This document shows positions 1-5,563 of a stretch of DNA of 6,302 nt, in pieces (within the stretch, counting starts at the first letter, position 1; every line of letters begins with the position of its first letter). The notes under the pieces are model-generated. The model did not search any database, was not told the origin of the DNA, and saw nothing but the letters and a program-made list of their open reading frames with translations. The DNA lies in NCBI GenBank assembly GCA_910580045.1, contig CAJTXF010000106.1:1-6302 (forward strand), read 5' to 3'. Both the position numbers and the translations under genes were made by a program. Source of the stretch: an uncultured Eubacteriales bacterium (GTDB lineage: Bacteria; Bacillota; Clostridia; Oscillospirales; Acutalibacteraceae).

Positions 1-1662
1 CCCCCCACACCCCCTACGCCCCCCGAGACCAATGACCCGGAGGCCCTGGAGGAGTACCGGGAGCGCATGGAGGAGGCCCAGGAGCGGTACCAGGAAATGA
101 TGGAAGAGTATCAGGAGCAGGTGGAGGAGCTGAACGAGGCCTACCAGGAGCGAATGGAGGCCTATCAGGAGCAGGTCGAGGAGCTGAACGAGGCCTACCA
201 GGAGCAGATGGAGGCCTATCAGGAACAGCTGGAGGAGCAGGAGCAGGCCCGCCACCAGAGGCGTCAGGCTGACAGAGAAGCCCGCAGGGCACAATACCAA
301 GGAAACCCCGGCTTCGGCTGCTGGCCTCTAACCGACAATGAGTACAATCAGGTTTACAACGAGGCCTATCACGCCGTATACCATCCGGCTTATGAAAAGC
401 TGTATACCAAGCTCGCTCCCGGCACAGAGGGCTTCCAGGAGAAAGTACAGAAAATCGCTCAGGAAGCCGCCCAGGCGGCCCTGGAAGCTGTAGAAAAGGC
501 CCGCTCTGAAAAGAGGGCCGCCCAGCCCGAGGGCTGGAAGCAGAGCGCCGGAGGCCTGGGCGCGTGGCTGAACAGCCTGGGCCGGGAAATCAGCCAGGCC
601 ATGAACGGCATTGGGGCTGAGATTGGCATTGATTTGAACGAGGCCATGTCTGACGTGTCCGAAATGGTCAATGATGTAAAGGGCTCCATCCAGGAGATTG
701 TGGAAGACTGGAAGCAGGAGCAGGCCGAGGAGGCAGAAGAAGCAGCGGAGGACTTCCCCTTTGTGGATGACCACGGCTCACAAACTGTGGAGAGCCAGCA
801 GCGCACAGAGAATGGCGAGTATGTCTACACCAGCGCTGTGGAGCTGTCTGCCATAGAAAAGCTCAGCGTCAACTGGTCCAGTGGCCAGGTGCTTCTGTGC
901 CCCTGGGACGGGGAGTATGTGGAAGTGACAGAGTACAGCCGCAAGCCTTTGGCTCCCGAGCAGCAGATGAACGTCCATGTAAGGGACAATACACGGCTGA
1001 GCATCGAGTGGAGCAGGCGGAAGACCGGCTGGAGCCTATTCGGCGGCAAGAGCAAGCGGCTGGAGGTACGGATTCCCCGGAGCCTGTGTGAAAAAATCGA
1101 GAAGCTGAACGTCAACTGCATCTCCGCTTCTGTAACGGCCCAGGATTTGCGGTGTGAAAAGGCCGATATCGCCGCTACCTCTGGCTCCATATCAGCCCAG
1201 GGCCTGACTGGGGAGAACCTGTCCCTCCATTCGGTTTCCGGCACCATTAAGGTGGAGAACCTGTCCGCAGAGCAGCTGGAGCTGAACACGGTGTCCGGCT
1301 CTCTGAAAGCAGAGGGCTTCGAGGCGGAAAAGGCCGGGCTGCATACAGTGTCCGGCTCCCTCAAGGCCCACGGCAACGCGGAGGCGTTTCAGGTAAGCAC
1401 CACCTCCGGCTCAGCGGAGCTTATGGTGGACCAGTGCCCGGAAAAAGCCAAGTTCAGCACAGTGTCCGGCTCCCTGAGCATCACCCTGCCGGAGAACGAG
1501 GGCTTTACCGCCAGATACAGCACTATGAGCGGCGGGTTCCGCACAGACTTCCCGGTCAGCGGGCTTGGGGGGAAGAAGGGCCAGGCTGTGTACGGCAGCG
1601 GCAAGACCCAGCTGGAATTCTCCTCCACCTCGGGGAGTATATCCGTGAAAAAAGCAGAATAA
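1..1662 (+). CDS. DUF4097-type beta-solenoid protein with N-terminal repeat coiled coil (5' partial)
   Basis: The reading frame is open from base 1, so the start lies upstream; the ATG at 67 is internal to the same open frame and has no clear RBS. Visible parts in order: a Pro/Thr-rich linker (1-30); a Glu/Gln-rich coiled coil built of four 18-residue repeats (46-261); a basic stretch (about 250-300); a helix with tyrosine at every fourth residue (343-405); amphipathic Ala/Glu-rich helices (about 430-740); then beta-strand repeats carrying TSGS or VSGS turns at roughly 19-residue spacing (about 1171-1650), typical of DUF4097 and related putative adhesin families. No signal peptide or membrane segment lies in the visible part; family members often carry an N-terminal HAAS/DUF1700-like or membrane region, which would be upstream here. 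Function is unknown; a structural or cell-envelope scaffold role is inference. The gene stops just before a strong terminator. Confidence 0.85.
   Translation, partial: PPTPPTPPETNDPEALEEYRERMEEAQERYQEMMEEYQEQVEELNEAYQERMEAYQEQVEELNEAYQEQMEAYQEQLEEQEQARHQRRQADREARRAQYQGNPGFGCWPLTDNEYNQVYNEAYHAVYHPAYEKLYTKLAPGTEGFQEKVQKIAQEAAQAALEAVEKARSEKRAAQPEGWKQSAGGLGAWLNSLGREISQAMNGIGAEIGIDLNEAMSDVSEMVNDVKGSIQEIVEDWKQEQAEEAEEAAEDFPFVDDHGSQTVESQQRTENGEYVYTSAVELSAIEKLSVNWSSGQVLLCPWDGEYVEVTEYSRKPLAPEQQMNVHVRDNTRLSIEWSRRKTGWSLFGGKSKRLEVRIPRSLCEKIEKLNVNCISASVTAQDLRCEKADIAATSGSISAQGLTGENLSLHSVSGTIKVENLSAEQLELNTVSGSLKAEGFEAEKAGLHTVSGSLKAHGNAEAFQVSTTSGSAELMVDQCPEKAKFSTVSGSLSITLPENEGFTARYSTMSGGFRTDFPVSGLGGKKGQAVYGSGKTQLEFSSTSGSISVKKAE
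46..261 (+). repeat. Four tandem 54-bp (18-residue) coiled-coil repeats
   Basis: Units are 46-99 (diverged), 100-153, 154-207 and 208-261 (second half diverged). The two middle units match at 48 of 54 bases. The residue pattern is roughly M-E-x-Y-Q-E-Q-V-E-E-L-N-E-A-Y-Q-E-x. Tyrosine codons begin at 55, 88, 109, 142, 163, 196 and 217, giving alternating spacings of 11, 7, 11, 7, 11 and 7 residues, which is an alternating hendecad and heptad. Confidence 0.9.
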
Positions 1663-1670
1663 GAAAGCGG

Positions 1671-1719
1671 CCTGGGCCTGCCTTTCATCGGGAACGATGG
1701 GGCAGGCCCGGTTTTTCTT
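1671..1719 (+). terminator. Intrinsic terminator of the DUF4097 gene
   Basis: GGGCCTGCC (1674-1682) pairs perfectly with GGCAGGCCC (1701-1709), extended outward by a U-G and a C-G pair. The apex holds an inner CATCG/CGATG stem closed by a GGAA (GNRA) loop at 1691-1694. The stem is followed at once by TTTTTCTT (1712-1719). It begins 8 bases after the stop codon, so it should end that transcript. Confidence 0.9.
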
Positions 1720-1746
1720 GACAATCCACCCGCAGGGTGCTATGCT
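1718..1746 (+). promoter_or_regulatory. Sigma-A type promoter for the DUF4364 gene
   Basis: A perfect -35 TTGACA (1718-1723) is followed after 17 bp by TATGCT (1741-1746), which matches the -10 consensus at 4 of 6 positions. Transcription would begin near 1753, leaving a leader of about 43 bases that carries the RBS AAGGAG (1783-1788). The -35 box starts inside the last bases of the U-tract of the preceding terminator. Confidence 0.75.
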
Positions 1747-1795
1747 GTGTGAGAGGAGCCGGAGCAGAGCGCTCCCCCAGGAAAGGAGAACTGCC

Positions 1796-2353
1796 ATGAG
1801 CCAAAACGCGTTTACCGGCGGCGTGGATCCCGGCGGGCTTTGGACAAAAAATGATGTGCGCATTCTCATATGCTATGTGCTGGCCAGTGTGGACGCCCCT
1901 CTGACAGAGGAGGACTTGTGCGGGGTCATCCAGGGGCGGGCGCTGGCCAATTATTTTGAGACCGCGGACGCTCTCGCCGCCCTGAGCCAGCTGGGCCACG
2001 TGGAGAAGGGGCCGGCTGGGTATACTGTTACAGCCACAGGACGGCAGGTTGCCCAGGACTTGGACAGCGGGCTGCCCCTGGCAGTGCGGGACAAGGCGCT
2101 GGAATCCGCGCTGACGCTGCTGGCCCTGGGCCGGGCCAAGCGGGAGCACCGGGTGGAGGTTACAGAGGACGGCAGCGGCTGCCGGGTGACCTGCCACCTC
2201 TCAGGCGGAGAAGGGCTGGAGCTCATGAGCCTGACTCTGTATGTCCCGGATAAAAGGCAGGCCCGGATGGTCAAAGAACGATTTTATCAAGAGCCGAACC
2301 TGCTGTACCAAAGGGTGCTGGCCACGCTGACAGGAGATGACACAGGGGAGTAG
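1796..2353 (+). CDS. DUF4364 family winged-helix protein
   Basis: A 185-residue protein. The start at 1796 is chosen because AAGGAG (1783-1788) sits 7 bases upstream and a promoter lies at 1718-1746; the in-frame ATG at 1697 would fall inside the terminator stem of the previous gene. Residues about 15-90 read as a winged helix: the segment from LWTKNDVRILICYVL, through a helix containing TADALAALSQLG, to a wing with YTVTATGRQ. The C-terminal half (about 110-180) alternates beta strands with a closing helix at VKERFYQEPNLLYQRVLATL, as expected for DUF4364, a family of roughly 170-180 residues in Clostridia. The family is of unknown function; DNA binding is inferred from the fold only, and no target is evident. 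No membrane segment is seen. It appears to be a single-gene transcription unit. Confidence 0.85.
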   Translation: MSQNAFTGGVDPGGLWTKNDVRILICYVLASVDAPLTEEDLCGVIQGRALANYFETADALAALSQLGHVEKGPAGYTVTATGRQVAQDLDSGLPLAVRDKALESALTLLALGRAKREHRVEVTEDGSGCRVTCHLSGGEGLELMSLTLYVPDKRQARMVKERFYQEPNLLYQRVLATLTGDDTGE

Positions 2354-2364
2354 GCAAACCCCGC

Positions 2365-2438
2365 CAGGGGCCTAACGCCCCTGAACCCCGCCTGTTCGCG
2401 CTGCTTGGCGAAAGCCCCTGCCGCGAGCCGTTAGGCCC
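2365..2438. repeat. Overlapping inverted repeats in the intergenic region
   Basis: The 153 bases between 2353 and 2507 hold no gene. GGGCCTAACG (2368-2377) is the exact reverse complement of CGTTAGGCCC (2429-2438). CAGGGGC (2365-2371) can instead pair with GCCCCTG at 2377-2383 or again at 2414-2420, and TTCGC (2395-2399) pairs with GCGAA (2408-2412). The pairings compete. The stretch is followed by a pyrimidine-rich run (2441-2468) rather than a tight U-tract, so it is not a standard terminator. It may be an intergenic palindromic repeat or a structured RNA. No convincing promoter for the next gene is visible. Confidence 0.6.
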
Positions 2439-2506
2439 GCCCTATCTTCCCTTTACTTTCCCTTTTTTATACGTCACTCTATCTTACCCACGAAAGGAGT
2501 TCTACC

Positions 2507-4696
2507 ATGCCCATTACTTTCGACGCTTCCAGCCATATCTTTAAGCTGGATACCCCTTCCTCTTCCTATGCTTTTATGCTCTTTTCCGAAAATTACCTGG
2601 TCCATCTCTACTACGGCCCCAAAGTCCCGGATATAGCCCCTCTTGCTGCCCTGATGGACCGGGGCAGCTATGATTCCTTCTCCCCCCGCAACCCTGCGCT
2701 TATCACTGACCGCTCCTTCTCCCTGGACTTTACCCCCCAGGAGTTTCCCGGTCCCGGCTGCGGGGATTACCGTATCCCTGCTGTGGAGGTCCGCTCCCCT
2801 GCCGGAGACACGGTAACGGATTTCCGCTATGTTTCCCATAAAATCTACCCCGGCAAGCCCGCTCTGGAGGGCCTGCCCGCCACCTTCGCCCAGGAGGGAG
2901 AGGCCGAGACCCTGGAGGTGGAGGCCCTGGACCCAGTCACTGGGGTAAAAGCCCATCTGCTCTATACAGTCTTTGCCCAGCATGACGCCATTGCCCGAAG
3001 CGTGCGGCTGGAAAACACCGGGGTCAGGCCTGTGGATTTGGAGCGGGTCATGAGCCTGTGCCTGGATTTGCCCACCATGGACTATGATTTGATTCATGTA
3101 TACGGCCGCTGGGCCAAAGAGAACACCACCACCCGTACCCCCCTGCGCCATGGCTGCCAGAGCTTTGCCTCCCGCCGGGGCATGACCAGCCACAGCTATA
3201 ACCCCTTTGCCGCGCTGCTCCGCCAGGGCGCAGGCGAGGAGCAAGGCGAGGCCATTGGCGTGGGCCTGATATACAGCGGCAATTTCTCCTTTGAGGTGGA
3301 GGTGGACCACCTGGGCTGCCCCCGGCTGGCCGCTGGCATTGAGCCCAGCACCTTCTGCTGGCGCTTGGAGCCTGGCGAGAGCTTTCAGTCCCCAGAGGCT
3401 GTGATGGTCTTCTCCCAGCAGGGCCTGGGCGGCATGAGCCGCACCTTCCACCGGCTGTACAACCAGCACCTGATTCACGGGGAGTGGGCCCACAAAAAGC
3501 GTCCCCTGCTCATCAACAGCTGGGAGGCCGCCTATTTTGACTTTGACGCCGCCAAGCTGGTGGAGTTCGCCCAAGAAGCCGGAAAGCTGGGCATTGAGAT
3601 GCTGGTCATGGACGACGGCTGGTTCGGCGAGCGCTGTGACGACCACCGGGCCCTGGGGGACTGGCAGGTCAATGAGGAGAAGCTGGGGTGCAGCCTCTCT
3701 GAGCTTATTGCCGGAGTGAACCAGGCAGGGCTCAAGTTCGGCATCTGGTACGAGCCGGAGATGATAAGCCCTGACAGCGATTTGTACCGGGCCCACCCGG
3801 ACTGGGCCATTGCAACCAGCGGCCGGGTGAACTCCCAGGGCCGGTACCAATATGTGCTGGACATGACCCGCAAGGAGGTGCGGGACAATATCTTTGAGCA
3901 GATGGCCGGGGTGCTGGGCAGCCATAAAATTGACTATGTGAAGTGGGACTGCAACCGGAACATCACCGAGGCTGCCAGCGCTGCCCTGCCGCCTGAGCGC
4001 CAGGGGGAGTTCTTCCACCGGTACGTGCTGGGGGTCTATGATTTGATGGAGCGGGTGACAAAGGCCTTCCCCCACATCCTGCTGGAGAACTGCTCTGGCG
4101 GCGGCGGGCGCTTTGACGCGGGGATGCTGTACTACTCCCCCCAAATCTGGACCAGCGACAACACAGACCCTATTGAGCGGCTGTCTATCCAGTTCGGGGC
4201 CTCCCTGTGCTACCCGGTGAGCAGCATGGGCGCCCATGTGTCCGCCAATCCCCGTGCAGGCATTGCAACCAAGGGGGCTGTAGCCATGATGGGCACCTTT
4301 GGCTATGAGCTGGACCCCCGCAAGCTCACCGAGGAGGAGCGGGAGGCTGTCAAGAGCCAGGCCGCGGCCTACCACAAGGACTATGAGCTGATTCGCGAGG
4401 GCGATTTGTACCGTCTCACGGATTCTGCTGAGAATCGGAACTTCTGCGACTGGGAGTTCGTGAGCCCGGATAAGGAGCGGGCTCTGTTTACCCGGATTAT
4501 AGTGCGCAGGCCTGACCTGGTGTTCCAGACCCTGCGCCTGCGGGGCCTGGACCCGGAGAAGCTGTACTTGGAGGAGGAGACCGGCCGAATCTGCTCCGGG
4601 GCGCTGCTCATGTCCGCCGGGCCGGGCCTCTGCGTGAACCCCTGGGCCACAAAAGACGGGGACTGCATTGTCCGGCACTACACCGCCCAGCCCTAA
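2507..4696 (+). CDS. Alpha-galactosidase, glycoside hydrolase family 36
   Basis: A 729-residue, full-length GH36 enzyme hydrolysing terminal alpha-1,6-galactose from melibiose, raffinose-family sugars or galactomannan fragments. The start follows AAAGGAG (2493-2499) by 7 bases. An N-terminal beta-sandwich (to about 320) precedes the TIM barrel (about 330-640) and a C-terminal beta domain. Barrel motifs are intact: NSWEAAYFD (W339), DDGWFGER (D369, D370), LGDW (383-386), GIWYEPE (W414), R446, YVKWDCNR with K479 and nucleophile D481, CSGGGGRFD (C529), and WTSDNTD with acid/base D551. From memory, these sit a constant three positions after the equivalents in Geobacillus AgaA, so the roles are transferred from that family. 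No signal peptide is seen, so it is probably cytoplasmic. No transporter or regulator gene lies in view. Confidence 0.96.
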   Translation: MPITFDASSHIFKLDTPSSSYAFMLFSENYLVHLYYGPKVPDIAPLAALMDRGSYDSFSPRNPALITDRSFSLDFTPQEFPGPGCGDYRIPAVEVRSPAGDTVTDFRYVSHKIYPGKPALEGLPATFAQEGEAETLEVEALDPVTGVKAHLLYTVFAQHDAIARSVRLENTGVRPVDLERVMSLCLDLPTMDYDLIHVYGRWAKENTTTRTPLRHGCQSFASRRGMTSHSYNPFAALLRQGAGEEQGEAIGVGLIYSGNFSFEVEVDHLGCPRLAAGIEPSTFCWRLEPGESFQSPEAVMVFSQQGLGGMSRTFHRLYNQHLIHGEWAHKKRPLLINSWEAAYFDFDAAKLVEFAQEAGKLGIEMLVMDDGWFGERCDDHRALGDWQVNEEKLGCSLSELIAGVNQAGLKFGIWYEPEMISPDSDLYRAHPDWAIATSGRVNSQGRYQYVLDMTRKEVRDNIFEQMAGVLGSHKIDYVKWDCNRNITEAASAALPPERQGEFFHRYVLGVYDLMERVTKAFPHILLENCSGGGGRFDAGMLYYSPQIWTSDNTDPIERLSIQFGASLCYPVSSMGAHVSANPRAGIATKGAVAMMGTFGYELDPRKLTEEEREAVKSQAAAYHKDYELIREGDLYRLTDSAENRNFCDWEFVSPDKERALFTRIIVRRPDLVFQTLRLRGLDPEKLYLEEETGRICSGALLMSAGPGLCVNPWATKDGDCIVRHYTAQP

Positions 4697-4765
4697 ACCA
4701 GGCTCTGACCAGACTCTGAGCCAAGCGCCCGAAACAGCCTGTCTTTGTTTCTGTGAAAATTTAGG

Positions 4766-4794
4766 TTGACACGGGACGAATTTCCTGCTATAAT
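4766..4794 (+). promoter_or_regulatory. Perfect consensus promoter of the tRNA-Lys gene
   Basis: TTGACA (4766-4771), a 17-bp spacer and TATAAT (4789-4794) match the housekeeping sigma consensus at all twelve positions. Transcription should start near 4801, about 33 bases before the mature tRNA end. A promoter of this strength is usual for stable RNA genes. Confidence 0.93.
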
Positions 4795-4804
4795 AATGGA
4801 AGTT

Positions 4805-4825
4805 GTCCGGCAGCTCTTGCCGGAC
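4805..4825 (+). other. 8-bp hairpin in the tRNA leader
   Basis: GTCCGGCA (4805-4812) and TGCCGGAC (4818-4825) form a perfect stem with loop GCTCT. It would be the first structure in the transcript and ends 8 bases before the tRNA. No U-tract follows, so it is not a terminator; it may stabilise the precursor or mark the RNase P side. Confidence 0.6.
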
Positions 4826-4833
4826 TGGCTTTC

Positions 4834-4909
4834 GACTCATTAGCTCAGTTGGCAGAGCACCTGACTTTTAATCAGGGTGTCCGGGGTTCAAATCCCCGAT
4901 GGGTCACCA
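4834..4909 (+). tRNA. tRNA-Lys (anticodon UUU)
   Basis: A 76-base cloverleaf with encoded CCA. The acceptor GACTCAT pairs with ATGGGTC (one U-G pair). The D-arm is GCTC/GAGC around AGTTGGCA. The anticodon stem is CCTGA/TCAGG with loop CTTTTAA, giving anticodon TTT at 4867-4869 (lysine). The T-arm is CGGGG/CCCCG with loop TTCAAAT. Discriminator A and CCA occupy 4906-4909. It is a single-tRNA unit. The 3' end of a tRNA gene is a common integration site, and element-like genes start directly downstream. Confidence 0.97.
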
Positions 4910-4932
4910 GACATTGGCTTCGCCAAGTCTAC

Positions 4933-4974
4933 AAACCCCAAGAAACCATACGGTTTCTTGGGGTTTCTTTTCTT
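4933..4974 (+). terminator. Perfect 15-bp stem terminator after tRNA-Lys
   Basis: AAACCCCAAGAAACC (4933-4947) and GGTTTCTTGGGGTTT (4952-4966) are exact reverse complements around an ATAC loop, followed by CTTTTCTT (4967-4974). A smaller hairpin with one bulged A (4910-4929) lies between the CCA end and this stem. It should end the tRNA transcript. Whether it belongs to the host or to the adjoining element cannot be told from one end. Confidence 0.93.
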
Positions 4975-5006
4975 ATATGCGGATTGACTGACACCTTGAT
5001 ATGCAG

Positions 5007-5153
5007 CTAAACTTTTAGATTCAAGAACACGGTTGAGTAAAACTTCCCATTCTGGAAACGGTTCTCCAGGGTTCCGCCGTATTTTTCCGCTGTTGTCCGT
5101 ATGCTTTCAATTCCAAGGCCATGAGGGTGGCTTTCATCCGCTTTTGTGGTAAA
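5007..5153 (-). pseudogene. Truncated GHKL-type sensor histidine kinase, C-terminal remnant
   Basis: Reading the minus strand, the last 49 or so codons before the TAG at 5007-5009 encode TTKADESHPHGLGIESIR, then TAEKYGGTLENRF and a short beta-strand tail. This matches the end of the ATP-binding domain of AgrC/GHKL-like sensor kinases, with the TTK segment, the HGLGI glycine box and the EKYGG helix. Upstream on that strand (beyond about 5153) the resemblance stops and no N-box, dimerisation helix or sensor region exists, so the gene is cut off at its 5' side. No RBS or credible start is present. It is probably residue of a two-component system once carried by the element. Confidence 0.65.
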
Positions 5154-5180
5154 TTGACACAAAGAAAAAAGGGGCAGGCA

Positions 5181-5447
5181 TTGGATACAGAAATGGAAGT
5201 CTGCAAAAGCCGGTATGGGTATATCCGGGTGGAGTTTCATGGGACAGGGGAATTACCCGGCTATTGCAGCGGCATGGTCTGCCATACCCCAAAGGAGCTT
5301 TTTGACCTTCTGCTTTCCGATTATGAAAGCTATCTGGAAATCCAGCGGACAAAAGGACGCAGAGATGTGACGGAGGAAGATAAAAACGAAATTACCGCAC
5401 TGTGTCAATCCCGTTTGGAGAAGTGGGAAAAAGGAAGCGCCAGATAG
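5181..5447 (+). CDS. Small protein of unknown function upstream of the relaxase
   Basis: About 88 residues; I do not recognise the family. The chosen TTG start at 5181 has AAAGGGG (5168-5174) six bases upstream. ATG at 5193 (84 residues) is the main alternative but lacks an RBS. The ATG at 5121 is unlikely because its first codons lie antisense to the kinase remnant. The protein has an N-terminal beta-rich half (SRYGYIRVEFHGTG, PGYCSGMVCHTP), then helices: KELFDLLLSDYESYLEIQRTKG, and a charged C-terminus with EEDKNEITALCQSRLEKWEKG. There is no signal peptide or membrane segment, and three cysteines but no clear metal-binding pattern. It lies 116 bases before the relaxase with a promoter-like site and a hairpin between them. 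A role in the element's mobilisation or maintenance is inferred from position only. Confidence 0.65.
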   Translation: MDTEMEVCKSRYGYIRVEFHGTGELPGYCSGMVCHTPKELFDLLLSDYESYLEIQRTKGRRDVTEEDKNEITALCQSRLEKWEKGSAR

Positions 5448-5464
5448 CTTTGGGTGATTTACTT

Positions 5465-5494
5465 TTGGCATGAAACAGGATAATCCGATATAAA
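5465..5494 (+). promoter_or_regulatory. Probable promoter of the relaxase gene
   Basis: TTGGCA (5465-5470, 5 of 6 against TTGACA), an 18-bp spacer and TATAAA (5489-5494, 5 of 6 against TATAAT). The surrounding bases are very AT-rich. Transcription would start near 5501, about 60 bases before the relaxase start codon. Confidence 0.6.
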
Positions 5495-5514
5495 AATGTT
5501 GAATAAAAAGAAAC

Positions 5515-5543
5515 AAGCGGTCTGCGTATGCAGGCCGTTTTGT
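5515..5543 (+). terminator. Hairpin with U-run in the relaxase leader (terminator or attenuator)
   Basis: CGGTCTGC (5518-5525) pairs with GCAGGCCG (5530-5537, one U-G pair) around GTAT, extended by G-U and two A-U pairs, then followed by a T-rich run at 5538-5543. It could end transcription from the upstream small gene. Because it also lies downstream of the promoter at 5465-5494, it could limit relaxase expression. An alternative is an oriT-associated inverted repeat. Confidence 0.65.
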
Positions 5544-5563
5544 TATGAAGGGAGGATTCCATC

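Noticed and set aside
14..292. Proline-rich minus-strand frame
   Set aside because: It is the antisense of the GAG/CAG-rich coiled-coil repeats and its low complexity follows from them.
328..1376. Several minus-strand frames within the DUF4097 gene
   Set aside because: Low-complexity shadows of a well-supported plus-strand frame, without RBS or domain.
1697..1795. N-terminal extension of the DUF4364 protein from ATG 1697
   Set aside because: It would start inside the terminator stem and upstream of the promoter; a strong RBS and start exist at 1783-1798.
4701..4722. GGCTC/GAGCC inverted repeat after the alpha-galactosidase gene as its terminator
   Set aside because: Only 5 bp with a long loop and no U-tract directly after it. 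No convincing terminator for that gene is visible.
2474..4840. 788-codon open frame on the minus strand across the whole alpha-galactosidase gene
   Set aside because: It is antisense to a gene with all GH36 motifs; long antisense frames are common in GC-rich genes. It has no recognisable domain and its start lies in the tRNA leader and acceptor end.
5154..5159. TTGACA before the small gene as a -35 box
   Set aside because: No acceptable -10 hexamer occurs 16-18 bp downstream; it lies at the edge of the kinase remnant.
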